64,000 bases of DNA from Tanypteryx hageni (lineage: Eukaryota; Arthropoda; Insecta; Odonata; Petaluridae): NCBI GenBank assembly GCA_028673005.1, contig CM054120.1, positions 56,542,057 through 56,606,056 of the forward strand, written 5' to 3'. The notes beneath the pieces were generated by a model, which saw nothing but the letters and a program-made list of their open reading frames with translations, was not told where the DNA came from and did no database searches. A program made the position numbers and the translations under genes. Numbering within the stretch: position 1 is the first letter of the stretch; every line of letters starts with the position of its first letter. Positions 48,199 through 61,100 of the stretch are shown piece by piece.

Positions 48199-48986
48199 CA
48201 GCCACAATTGAGCTAGCATACTTTAAAATGTTTATTTTTGTAATATGTATCTATGTACTATCTTTCACAGTGATTTTTTTTAAATTTTTTATATTCTGTG
48301 AATTTCATGGCAATCTACTTAAACAATGTGAGGCAAGTCAAATCTGTTTAGTACTCCAATTATTACCTCTCTCATGCATTTTCATAACGGTCGGACAATG
48401 CCAGGGTAGGCATTCCATTTTTTTTTCCTCGTTCTCATCTAATAGTTGCTATTAATTTTAAATTTTGCCCTGCTGGCAAATACTACTTTCTTACTAATTT
48501 GTAAATTTGTAATAATTATATTGTGTTAATGTACATTGGAACCTTTGTGATTATTTTGGATTCTAATACTGTGCTTCAAGATGGTGAGTGTGACTTGGTT
48601 TGCTAAACTAAACAGTAAGTGAACACACTGAAAGTGAGGGGGCAATGTAGAATTTTTCTATTTTTGACAATTTATCGAATTCCCTTTCAGTTTATCGTGT
48701 TCGCCAGAAGTTTATGTGTTTGAACTCTTTCCAATGGCGAACTCTAGCAAATAACGACCCCTGCCTGTGACGCACCCTTTTTCGTGGGAAGCCTTCTTTT
48801 ATAGCAACAGACATTAGCCCGGAAGAGGACACTAGTAGATCGAGGGTAGAACCAATTAGCGTTCGCGAGTGCTGTGCTGGAGGGCGCTCATCGATCATCA
48901 TCGGAATTAATCATTGGAATTGGATTCTGATCAGAGATCGGAATTAGGCAGGATCGGTCATTCGCGGTCTTATAGTTAGCGATTCA
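48199..48986 (+). repeat. Element B 3' non-coding region and 3' LTR, unit 2
   Basis: The AT-rich stretch 48199-48645 holds no gene and ends in the polypurine tract. The LTR starts TGTAG at 48646. It is the copy of 22246-23040. Confidence 0.45.
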
Positions 48987-49382
48987 ACAATAACGAACTC
49001 CTCGAGCTATTCCGTTGCTCTTGCTGGTGTTTGGAAAACTCCCCCTGGGAAGGAAGTACTGTAATCCGCTGTGGTCCAGACCAACCAGGGCCTTCTAAGC
49101 ATGACCAGGATCTACCCAGGGGTAAACCGCACGCCTCGCTGCGAGCGGAGCACCTGGGGAAACCTTGCACGGTCACACATTCTCTCTTGCAGCGGGGGGT
49201 GGCTAACATAGGTCCACCTTCTCACCCGCACATCATGATCTTTTGTCTATTCGGACATGTGGAAATTGCTAGGCTAGGAAGGAAGGGCTTCAGCCCACTC
49301 CACTTTAAACCCGCTCTGCAAAATGTCGCTGCTCAGATGACCGCCGGCAAAAAAGTTACAACATAGGACGATTCCTCCTAAG

Positions 49383-50738
49383 ATGAACGTCGATACATCA
49401 TTTCCCAGTAATATCAAACACATCCTCTTCGGAAAAGATTTTAATGATGATGCAGGTCCAAACGACTGAAAAATTGACTCCCAAAATCTGACCCCGAAAG
49501 ACTGGATAGTAATTTTTGACAGCAAACCAAGCCAAGGGAAACCAAGACACGAAGGCCCTTTCAAGAGCCAAAACAACAACGATAACTGCCAACTAGCCCC
49601 TATCCAAAAGGGGGACACACTCGATGCTGTTACACGAGCTACTGAGGAAATGGAAACGGGCACCTTTCAACAGCCGAAGAAGAAGCGGAATACGAAATTT
49701 AAGCCATTCTTCACCGCTGCCGAGACTATTGCCGTCCAACACCAAACGGTAGAAACCAACAACCGCTACGACCCGCTCCTCAGAGACGCTAATATAGACG
49801 TCACCCCGGGACCTTCTACCAGCTTCTTCTACCGCCGAACCATCCCAGACTAGTCTACTTAAGCCGCCAGCAATTCTATCATATGAATTTCGCAGACATC
49901 CGACAATATATAACAGCCGTCAAGAGGGTCACAAAGGACCACTAATTCCAAGTGACATCACGTAGGCACTATACCAGGTTACAGCTAACCAACATAGAAG
50001 ACCACATAAGTGTGCAGACTATGTTAAGAGAAGAACAAGCTCAGTTGTCCACCTGGGGGACCAAAGAGGAAAAAACCCTTAGCTTTACCATCAGAGGGCT
50101 TCACAAAAAAATGGAAGAATCTTATCTCAAGAAATTCTGGATGACATGAAGGTTCCAGTCTTGCGCAATCGTCAGATTCTCCGAGCAGACAAATCACCCC
50201 TAGGGACATTCTTAGAATCAAACCTCGCCACAGCCCAAGGATGGGATCCAAAAGATTTCCGCCGATGTACTTCCATCGGGAATTCTCGAGTCCACATTCT
50301 ACGATACCGACATGAAGAACCACAGATGTGCTTCCAATGCAATCGTTTCGGACATTCATCAACGTTCTGCACAGCGTTACCTCGATAGTATAAGTGTGCC
50401 GGCCCCCACCATGGGAAAACCTGCTCGAAGAAAAAGGAGGATGTTCCTGCCACATGATGTAACTGTGAAGTCCTACACCCTGGCTTCTACAAGACCTGCC
50501 CGATATACGAACGAGAGGCAAGGAAAAGATTTGGATCGCTGGAAACCTCTCAGCCTCAGCAGGCACCCCCTGCCTATCTACCGGCACCAGCTCCAAGCGG
50601 CAACGCCTGGGGCAGCAATAAAAAGAACGCAGCACATCTACGGACTTCCCAACAATCCTGCATCCCGCAGCCACAAACGGCGAGACAATACAGGAACCCA
50701 ACGTCCACCTTCGTCACAGACGGATACCACCTCGACCT
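49383..50738 (+). pseudogene. Element A ORF1, second copy
   Basis: It has the same layout as 23437-24780: ATG at 49383, NNRYDPLLRDANIDVTPGP near 49758, a PRE_C2HC-like region and a CCHC knuckle near 50328-50370. At the NNRYDPL position this copy matches element C and unit 1 differs. It is broken by the shared stops and by a private frameshift near 50135. Confidence 0.78.
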
Positions 50739-50895
50739 GAACCAACTACGGATAATCCACCTTTCTTCCCGACAACGGATTCGGCCCTAACCTCCCACCT
50801 TACATCACTGCAGTTTCTAGCGTCAGTGCTGCAGAAACAACTGGCGGAACTTGGACAAGTGCTTGCCCAACTGTCCAGTCAAATAATGACTATCC

Positions 50896-53335
50896 ATGGA
50901 TAAGAACACCCAGCTCTCCGGAATTGTCCTTATCACCTGGAACTGCAACGGTGCTATAAGAACCAAATCACCTGAACTGCGAGCTTTCCTCCAGGGAAAC
51001 AACGTCATAGTAACTCTTACACCAGAAACACAACTTAAGCAATCTTAGAAATGGGCGGCACCCGGATTCAAGGATTTTCGAACAGTCAGGGAGGGCAGAC
51101 TAGGAGGAGGAACAGCCATCCTTGTTAGAGGGGACATTTCAGCATATGAAGTAACGATTCCTCAGGCAACGACATTGGAAGCTACAGCCGCCATTCTACA
51201 TACTGCGAGTGGACCTGTCCAATTAGCATCCTGCTACCTTCCGCCCGGGAAAATGTTCCATGAGGAAGACTGAAAAACTACGACCAACTGGCGTTTCTTT
51301 ATATACCGGCGGTGATTTTAACTCGAAACACGAGTCCTGGAACTCCCGCGTCAATTATAAACCAGGAATCGAGCTACGCAGCTGGGCTGACACTAACACA
51401 GTGAAAATAATATCCCCCGCAGCTCCTACTCGAATCCATAGTACTGGTACAGGAGAATTTTTAGACTTGCTTCTGGCGGCTGGAATACAAAAATCAATTA
51501 ATATCTTTACAGTTCCAACCCTAAGTAGCGACCACTACACATTGATCGTCTATATAGGCACCAAGTTACTCCCAGTTCGTACATTTCGGCACTACAAGGG
51601 CGCAGACTGAACTAAGTTCCGGAGACATCTTGACGATTTCTTCCGGAACAGACTCCAAATCCCCTCACACCAGCGGCCATTGATTACCAAGTACAGTACC
51701 TCACGGAAAAAATTATTGAAACTGTGGAAGCTACTATCCTTGAGATACGCTGCCGAAGACTATACCAGAAAAAACTTCCTGACGCCATCTTCTGGATTAT
51801 TAAACTGAAAAACAAGACCAGGAGACGGCTCCAGAAAACTGGCTACCCAGTGACAAAGCAAAGATAAAGAATATAAAGCATAGCATACGCGAAAAGATCA
51901 AAGAACACCGGCGTAACACTTGGGACAAACAGACGGCTTCCCTAAATTTCAACGACGGTTCCATCTGGCGGCTAGCCAAACAATTAAGAAACCCCCTTGA
52001 GACTGACCCTCCAATACAGTTGACCAAGGCCCGGCCTGCACACCACTAGAAAAGGCGAATCAACTTGCCAAGTACTTGGAAAGCGTTTTCCAACTAAATA
52101 CTGGCCCAGACACAATTCCTGGGGAATGGACAGCGCCGGAATCAGAACAAAAGGAAGAAGAGATGCCAGTCTTAACCATGGACCACCTTATAACGGTAGT
52201 TAAGTCTCTTCGACCACATAAAGCCCCAGGTACGGATGGCATAAACAACGAAATCCTTCTACAGATACCAGTCAACTTATTAAAACACCTGCTAGCGACC
52301 TATAACGCCTCCATCCGAATAGAAAATTTCCGCCCAATATCACTTCTAGACGAACTTGGAAAGATGCCAACATAGTGAAACGAACACATTTTACCACCAC
52401 AGCAGTTTGGCTTCCGAGGGGAACACGCTACGGCTCACCAGCTTACACGGGTCTGCGAGTTCATATCGGAGTACTTCAACAGAAACTGCGTAGCAACAGG
52501 AGCTTTCTTTGACATCCAGAATGCTTTCAATAAAGTCTGGCATAAGGGATTCCTCCATAAGCTCACCAAATTTTAATATTCTAAGTGGATTGTTAGGATT
52601 CTGAAATCCTACCTACATGAAAGGAATTTTCAGGTCTCCTGGCAGAAGGCCGTATCCCCATGGCATCTAGTAACTGCTGGCGTCCCGCAGGGATCTGTGT
52701 TGGGCCCCCAAATTTTCAATATTTTTACTGCGGATATCCCGCGTGACAAAGGCTAGAACACAATGATAGCCCTATATGGTGATGACGCTGCTATTACCAC
52801 CAGATCTACTCAGCCGAAGATGGCGGCGAGATACCTTCAGGCGGCCACCGACAAACTCCTAAGTTATTACAATGAATGGAGAATAATCATTATTCCGGCA
52901 AAAACCCAGCCTATTCTCTTCTCACGAGCCCAACGGACTGAACCAACCCAGTCATACTAGATAACACTGAAACCGAGTGGGCTGATAATATTTCATATCT
53001 AGTGATTACCCTTGAACGGCGCCTGTCACTAGGTGCACACGCAACAAAAATGGCCTATAGAGCTATCTCGCTCCGGATTAGACTCTCCCCCATACTAAAG
53101 TCCCCCCCATGTCTCCATTCGGAATAAAATCAACATCTACCAGAGTGTAATTTTTCCGGCATACACCCACGCTTCAGCAGCGTGGAGCGGACTCTTACAT
53201 AGAACAGCTCTAGCACAGCTCGGAAAATCAGAACGCTGCGAACTCCGCACAGTTTTACTGCTCTGCTAGAGGACCACAAATGAAGTCCTCCACTATTTAA
53301 CCGATACCATCCAGTGGAGGAAAGGCTGAAAACCA
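50896..53335 (+). pseudogene. Element A ORF2, second copy
   Basis: The endonuclease (ITWNCNGA near 50931, GGDFNSKHESWN near 51309, SSDHYTLIV near 51528) and the RT (GVPQGSVLGP near 52680, YGDD at 52775-52786) are recognisable. It shares the TAG near 51046 and the frameshift near 51268 with the previous copy and has further private indels. Confidence 0.85.
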
Positions 53336-53488
53336 CAGCACAAAAATTTTACCAGGTACTACCAACTTAGATCTACAGACTCTTACAAGAACTCGGAAAA
53401 ACAAAAGCCAACGGAGGATTATCCCAAGGAGGGACAAAATCGGATGAAGAAAACGACCACCATAGAAAACCCAAGAGTTAGCAAATAA

Positions 53489-53922
53489 GGTTCCCGGCCT
53501 TCACTCGAGATGGGCTACTACTGCACCTTGGCAGGCCATGAGCACAGGCAGTGAAGGGGAGGGGGCGAGCGAGATAGGACGAGGAGAGAGAGCGAAGACA
53601 GCGGAATGAACGCACCTGTGGAAAGTTTATCTGCGAGTCGAACCCTTTTCCATATCATTTGTGATTCCTAAAGTGGACATTTATACTAAGTATTGTACTA
53701 TATTTGTGCTTAGTATTATGTCACTGCAATATAATTGTTAGTACATTTTATGATATTTATCCAGTGTATGCTATTTGATTATGTGGTCGGCAGCAGAAGT
53801 GACACCGAGAGTATCGTCTCGTTTAATTATTTTCAAGTACTATTAGTATTACGAGAGAATAATGTTAAATGAGACAGTTTCGTCTCAACGTTCAATCCAA
53901 TCCCGTCGGCTGCAGAGTAAGC
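53489..53922 (+). repeat. LTR-like remnant, unit 3
   Basis: It is the copy of 1256-1689 and holds no gene. Confidence 0.5.
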
Positions 53923-55532
53923 TGCCGGATGATCCATCTTACTCTACATTCAGAGGCGACCCGACGATGAAAATCGAAAAGAAAATCCGAGAGCCGATTA
54001 AGAAATCCTCCATACCTATTGAAGACCAAAGGGACCTACTGCCGTCATCATCAAGACCTCCACGACTGTATGGGTTACCAAAAATACACAAGAACGACGT
54101 TCCCCTGAGGCCCATCGTCAGCGCCATCGGCTCCCTAACATATTGGCTGTCAAAATACCTCGCACGAAGCTTATAGACGTACGTAGGCGGATCGGAGTTG
54201 CACGTGATGAATTCAGCACATTTCATATAAAGGGTAAACGACATGAAAGTATCTGAAAAAGATATTCTAGTAAGCTTTGACGTGACTTCACTCTTCACTA
54301 AGGTTCCCATTAAGGATTCCATCGAGATCTTGAAGGAGCTAATACATCAAGGACTTCCGGCAGACTATCCGGATTTAACAGAATTCTGCCTCGCCAACAA
54401 CTTCTTCCTGAGGAACGGTCAGTTTTGCGAGCAGAAGGAAGTATCAGTTATGTGCTGTCCTCTCTCCCCCGTCATAGCCAATCTCTATATGGAGCCTTTC
54501 GAGTCTAAGACACTATCATCATGTGGTCCTCGTCCTTCTTTCTGGCTGCGTCACGTGGATAACACATTCGTCATTTCGCCCCATGGGACAAATAAACTTC
54601 ACGAGTTCTACCGTCTACTCAACCAAGTCCTGCATGCCATCAAGTTTACCATGGAAGTCGAAAAGTACGGCACACTACCAATTCTCTACGTCATGTTGAA
54701 GAAAAAACCTGACGGAAGCCTTGGACACAGCGTATTTCGGGAAAAGGCGCACACTGATCGTTACATGCATGCTGCCTCTCATCACCATCATCAGCAAATG
54801 GCATCAATAATCAAGACCCTGATGCACCGAGCAAAGACGATATCCGATCCCGAGTCCCTAAAAGACGAAGAAGAGCATATAAGAAGTGCACACGTTAATA
54901 ATGACTACAGTCACCCATTCTACCGGCGGTATATAAAACCGAAATAAAACCTTCGGTGGAACGACCAAAACCCACATCGTATGCAAAAATTCCCTTCATC
55001 GCCAGGACAACAGAACGCATTGCCAGGATTCTACGAAAAGAATATATCGTCGTCCGTTTTAACACGCTAAGAAAAATAATAGAAGAACTTCCGTCTGCGA
55101 AACATGCACTCGACCCGCAAACATCTGTAGGAGTCTACAGGATTCCAAGCAGCTGCTGACACGTATACGTCGGACAAACTGGACGATTCATTCGCTGTCG
55201 CTTAGCCGAACATAAACGGGCCATGATGAACAAGAAATGGAGGGCGTCGGCCATAACGAAGCACTTCACCTCCGGCCCGGCACATAAAATCACGCTCGAA
55301 GAAACGAAATTACTCGCGAAAGAAGATCGATATTTTCCGAGGTTAATTCGCGAAGCTATTGAAATCGAATAACATCCAGTCAATTTCAACCGGGACGACG
55401 GTTTGCACTTCAGCAGAACATGGAAGCGACTCTTAACAAGGAAAAGTGAAAGGGAGGAAAAATACGTTGGAGTAACCTCCAAAGAGATAGGTATAACAAC
55501 TCGAACGAGCCAATCAGCGATGGACAACGGTT
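53923..55532 (+). pseudogene. PLE1/PLE2 recombinant, unit 3
   Basis: The left part follows PLE1 (upstream context and SEKDILVSFD, including the TAG near 54172). From about 54287 it follows PLE2 (SIEILKELIHQG, the full linker and GVYRIPSSC). The switch lies inside 54273-54286, where PLE1 and PLE2 are identical. Everything between the two sites in units 1 and 2, about 4.5 kb including Jockey-B and the 5' half of PLE2, is absent. The open RT stretch 54243-54947 keeps HVDN at 54552-54563; the GIY-YIG part 54956-55372 has the TGA at 55157-55159. It is inactive. Confidence 0.9.
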
Positions 55533-55835
55533 AAACTAGGAAGGCACGAGTGAATATAAGAGTCAGATCCCTTCCATCGGATCTCACTTCAACTGCTGAA
55601 AATGCATACTGCAACGTCTGCGAAACGTCGAGAGCAATAAATGCTGCCAACGCAGCGATACACGAAAACCTCCACCAGCAATCAGCAACGCTGCGAAAGC
55701 AATCAACTCAAATTGATATCCCTCTACGTGGAGGACATCCAGAGGAAGACAAGGAGATTCGAGCTTCTCGACAAAGGTAAAACTAGGAATGCACGAGTGA
55801 ATATAAAAGTCAGATCCCTACCATCGGATCTCACT
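55533..55835 (+). repeat. PLE terminal repeats with partial 5' region, unit 3
   Basis: This is the copy of 7834-8136. Confidence 0.65.
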
Positions 55836-57128
55836 TCGGAATTGGAATGGAAATTGAGCCCCGGCCTTTTTTTTAAAAGAGCTGAGTACCACCAGCTGAG
55901 TTAATGGTCATCATCTTACCTGCGATATACTCCCCTTATCCGTCCCGTTGTCTCTGGCTGGTGTTCGAATACTCCACTTGGGGAGGAAGTAGGTAATCCG
56001 CTGTGGCTCAGAGACAACCAGGGTTTCTGAGTGTGTCCAGGATCTTCCTAGGGGTAACCCGCACGCCTCGCTGCGAGCGGAGCGCCTGGGGGACCATTGC
56101 ACGGTCACACTCGTTCTCTTTCTCCGGGGGGTGGCTAACCAAGTCCCACCTTCTCACCCGTTCGTCCTTTCGTCTCTCGAAACATGTGGCAGTCGATACG
56201 ACATGGGGGAGTTTCCCCTCTGTAGAAATACACCCGTTCCATCGCGCAAAATATCGCTAACCAGATCCCCGCCGTCTGAAAGGACGCAGCAAAGGACGGT
56301 TCCTCCCGGGACAAACACGGATGCGTCACTCCCGATCAATATTAAACAAGTCCTCTTCGGGCAAGCTTTTACGAACGACGTTGATCAAGCCGATCGAAAC
56401 AACCCACGGAACCCGACCCCACGAGGACGACGCGAAGTTTTTGACAGCGGCTCTTTAGAAAGCAAAGAAATGCAACTTGACGACGTTCTTACTAAGGACC
56501 AGCATGACAAGCAACCTGCCCAGGAGCGAGCTGATAGCTCTGCTACTATGGAGGCAACAGACAACGACGACAAAGGCATCTTCTATACAGTTGAATAAAG
56601 TAAAAGGAAGGGAAGTCGTAGAATAACGCCCTCACTGGACACGACAATTAATTGCACAACCGCTACGACCCTCTGGTCGAATTGACAGAGACAAATCCTC
56701 GTCGTGCACTGGAAGAGACAGGTACAAACGCTCAACCAATCGCAGGCTGAAGAATGAATACTGCCTCCAGGAAGCCACCGCCTATTATAATTTATGACGT
56801 AAAAGATCAGACAGCCTTTATAATGGCCATCCGCCAACAGGCAAAAGATTGTGACTTCGTATTTACGAAAACTAAAGAATGCTCCCGTCTACAGCTGAGA
56901 ACTGAAGAAGAGTACTCCGAAGTTCTAGCTTATCTGAAAGCAGCCGGCGTCCAAACCAGTACATGGGCAACTAAAGAACCTCGCGTCCAGCGCTTCCTTA
57001 TTCATGGCCTGGAAGAAGGCACCGACACGAAATTCATACAGGAAGACATTAAGAAAAATGTTATTCCCGTGTTGGAGGTCAAATCCCTCCCCAACCGGGA
57101 AGATATATACTCGATTTTCGTGCTGATG
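55836..57128 (+). pseudogene. Jockey-type element C leader and ORF1, unit 3
   Basis: It matches unit 2, including the 75 bases missing from unit 1 (about 56484-56558). The first ORF1 stretch is 56131-56598 and the PRE_C2HC-like stretch starts at 56754. It ends at the Gypsy-A LTR. Confidence 0.8.
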
Positions 57129-58100
57129 TGTGGCGATTTTTTTCTCCCCCCCCCCCTTTACTCCCGCACTTATACGATAGCACTTAACAAATCGCATGTA
57201 TGAACATGCAAGTACGAATATCGCTAGTTCGAATATCGCCGCTATCGTATATCGCCGATATTCGTGACATCGCCGGACTGAACACCACGCCCACGAACGC
57301 CACGCCAGGGTCGACACGCCCTCCCGTGGTGCCTCTCTGCTTTATATACCCTAATTACCCCTCACCTCTTCAACCTTCCTTCTTTCCCATGGTTATGCAA
57401 GAACAGTATAAAAGCGACCAATCACCGGGAATAATTAAACCATTTCGAATTACCCGCCTGACGTCATTACCTCCCTCCTTCACCACCGGCGTCACGTGAC
57501 AGTCCATTCCGATAGTGGCCTTCCGAGCGACGACACGCACAGCGGAGCAACGAGTGAAGTCGACGCAGGTGGCCCACTCTCACGTCCATACTACCCGGCA
57601 GAAAACATTCAGTGTTGAGTGGACATTGACCTACCGGGAGCCGGAAGAGTGATAGTAACTATTGGATGTGATTTAATTGACATTAACTAAGTTTCGTTTG
57701 GAATCGCCTTCACCTATGAGGCGTATTTTGTTTTGTGGTATTACTTAAATCTATTCAAATTCAACTGTTGGATTGTTATATGTCTATATTTCTATGTTCT
57801 ATTTATAGTTTGTCATTAGCACTTAGCACATTAGTGGATGTTTTTGCACCGAAAATTATAGTTCGCTGCAAAATTGGAGGCACCGGAGAGATATTAAATA
57901 TTAGGTTGTTAATTGTCTAAACTGATTGTTGCTATGCTTTCTGGTTCTTTTGTAGTATAGTTCTTGGATTTTGTCCTATTCCTCGTTTACTCGATCTCTT
58001 TTAGTCCTATTGCTCTCCTTCACTTTTCATTCGTCCGCCCCATTCCATCAGTCACGTAATTCCCCTGTTATTTGTTACTCTTTGATTCTCTCTCTCGAAC

Positions 58101-61100
58101 ATGTCGAAGGAACGAGGTAAAACGGAGGCTACCGTGCGCGCCGAAGGCACTCTGTACGATGAAACCGAGATGGTTCCCCAGTTTTCCGATTGCGTAAGAG
58201 TTGCTAACCAGCTGTTACTCGAAATTCCCCCCTTCCAGGAATCTACCTCCGAGAATTGGTTCACTTTTATATCCGCGGTGTCCGATGTATTGTCTTTGTC
58301 ACTTATTCTGGAACACTACTTGCTGATATTACTTTTGTCTAAACTTCCGGCCAATTGTCGCCAGTTTTGGTTGTCGGTAGTTAATCAAAAGGTGCCCTGG
58401 GAGAAGATAATACCGAAAGTATGGGAAACTTTCGTCTCTAATAGGGAATTAGAACGACTCGTCACTACTAAGGTGAAAAGATTCCAACTCCCCCACGAAT
58501 CTCCTCGCGATTTTCTTTATTCCGTGCGAGGTGCCGCAAAGGCGCTGAGAAAATCGTATTCAGTTAAGGAGCTTATTGAATTGATATTGGAAGGTTTAAG
58601 TTCCATCGCTCAAGCCACTTTAACTTTCGCTAAACGGCCTCAAACCCTACAGGAGCTTGAATCCCTGATGACTCATGCGGCCAAGGCCATGATGAATCGA
58701 GCGGAATACGCTGCCATTCACTCCCCGTCAAATTCCCAGATCTCACTCCCTTCCCCCGCTCTGCCCCTAATATCACCGCCTCATGTCACCTGCTCTTTCT
58801 GTCATAAGCCTGGACATTCCTCCCGTAACTGTCGGAGAAGAAGAGAGAGAGAAGATCGTCCCGCGAGGCTACGAGCGAATTATCCGGCTATTTTGAATGC
58901 CAACTTCGCCGAATATCTACAATTACCATTTGTACATTGCGAAGTTCATACCGCAAAGATTAAAGCATTGCTAGATACCGGTTCTTCCCTGTCGCTGCTC
59001 AATTACGACACCTGGCAGAAAATTCCTCGTCGTGGGCGTCTTCAGCGATGCAATATCAAATGTCGTAACGTCACCAGTCTTCCTCTCGTTCTGACGAGAT
59101 GCATCAATTTAAGAATTCGCCTAAAAAATCTTTCGTGGAGGCATACATTTTACTTGTGCGAATTGCCCGCACAAATGATATTAGGCCAGGATTTCATAAG
59201 ACGAACGCGAATGATCCTTTACCATAATGCGTTCTCTTTCGAATGCCGCCCGGATCACAAACATTTCTTTAACGGCAATTCTGATACGCCGTCGGCTTCC
59301 CCCATTATGCCTTTGCGATCAGCTGATAACAATCTACGCCAGAATATGGCTCCCGTTGGAAACCGAGTTCATTTCTCGAGGAAAAAGGCTCCTCCTCCAG
59401 GTGAAGATGATTCCACCGTATTATCCCGGGAAATTCAAAGTCTCGTCGATGCCTATTCCGACGTCATCTCCCCCCATCTCTGCCAGACCAACGTAGTAAC
59501 CTACGAAACAGAACTACTTGATTCTACCCCGGTCAGATCACACCCCTACCAGTATTCTCCACCCAAGACGGCGATGATGAAAAAACATGTTAATAAACTA
59601 CTAAATGAAGGAATCATCCAGCCATCCTCTTCAAATTGGGCTTCGCCAGCTTTTCTTATACCGAAGAAGGATGGATCAGAGCGATTAGTGGTCGATTATC
59701 GCTAACTGAATAAACAAGTGAAGGCAGACAAATTCCCCACTCCTTCAATAGAACATGCTCTGCAATATTTGGGATCTGCTAAATATTTTACAATACTTGA
59801 TTTTATTTCTGCTTTCCACCAGATTCCCTTAACTCCGATCTCCAAGCAATATACTGCCTTTATTACATCTTTTGACCTCTATCAGTATAATCGCCTTCCC
59901 TTCGGCTTGACAACGTCTCCCCAAGTATTTTCTAGGCTGATTGACAAGGTATTAGGTGATTTAAAATATGGCTGTGTATATCCCTATATTGATGACCTGT
60001 GTATTTATTCCAAGAACCTCCAAGAGCACATCCAACATGTCAGGCTGGTGCTGGAAAAATTGAGAGCAGCTGGACTTACCGTCCATCCAGAAAAGATGAA
60101 ACTGGCCCAGAAAACTATTACCTTTCTCGGATATCGGATCTCAAATGGCGAACTTACGACTGATCCGGAGAGAACCCGAGCATTATCCAGTTTCCCTGTT
60201 CCAAAGTCAGTTAAGGAGGTCTCACGTTTCCTTGGTATGTGTGGTTTCTATTCCAAATTTATTCCAAGCTATGCCATTTTCCAATGGACCAACTCCCATC
60301 AAAATGCTTTTCTCAAACTCAAACAATGTCTTTCTTCTCCCCCTGTACTTCATCTTCCTAACTTTGAGGAAGAATTTCATTTATTTGTGGATGCTAGCCA
60401 AGTCGCACTTGGTGCAGTCCTTAATCAACAGGTTAATGGCAAATTTATGCCTGTTGCCTATGCTAGTAGGACTTTAACCGATTATGAGCAGAAGCTCCCC
60501 TCCTACGAGCTCGAATGTCTTGCCTGCTGTTGGGCCACGGATAAATTTCGGTCCTATCTTCAACCAAAACCCTTCCATTTGTATACCGACAATGGGGCGA
60601 TTACGTGGCTGTTTAAACATACTAAGCAGTTAGGGAAAATTGGTAGAATGGTTTTAAAATTGTCGTCCTTCCGCTTTGCTATTCACCATGTTCCCAGTTC
60701 CAAAAATAGGGTGGCTGATTGTTTGTCTAGGGTGAACCATCAATCAAGGGAGAAACCCATTCATTGTTCGATGCTCCTCCATAGAATCCCATTATCATTC
60801 ACTAATATTCGTGAGCATCAGACATCTGACCCAGAATTGAAACAGCTGATCGACTCAGTTAGACGGGAACGCCCCCATCCAAACTATTTTCTCAAGGATG
60901 ATTTGTTGTATTATGGTACCACTAGACTGAAGAAGGGACGTGTAGTGGTTCCCCAGGCACTGAGATCCATGTTGTTTGAATATTTCCATCGTTTGCCCAC
61001 CGCTGGACACATGGGGGTGGCTAAAACTTGTGAAAGAATATGTAGAGAATTTTGGTGGAAAAATATGAGGCAAGAAATAACGCAGATGGTCAGACGTTGT

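Larger units (their letters stand above)
48987..53488 (+). mobile_element. Jockey-type element A, copy spanning the unit 2/unit 3 boundary
   Basis: It has leader 48987-49382, ORF1 from 49383 and ORF2 from 50896, with the tail ending near 53488. It keeps the 12 bases in ORF1 (near 50052) that unit 1 lacks, and YGDD at 52775-52786. A private 1-base loss near 50135 shifts ORF1. An extra C near 53108 and other changes break the C-terminal part of ORF2. Confidence 0.82.
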
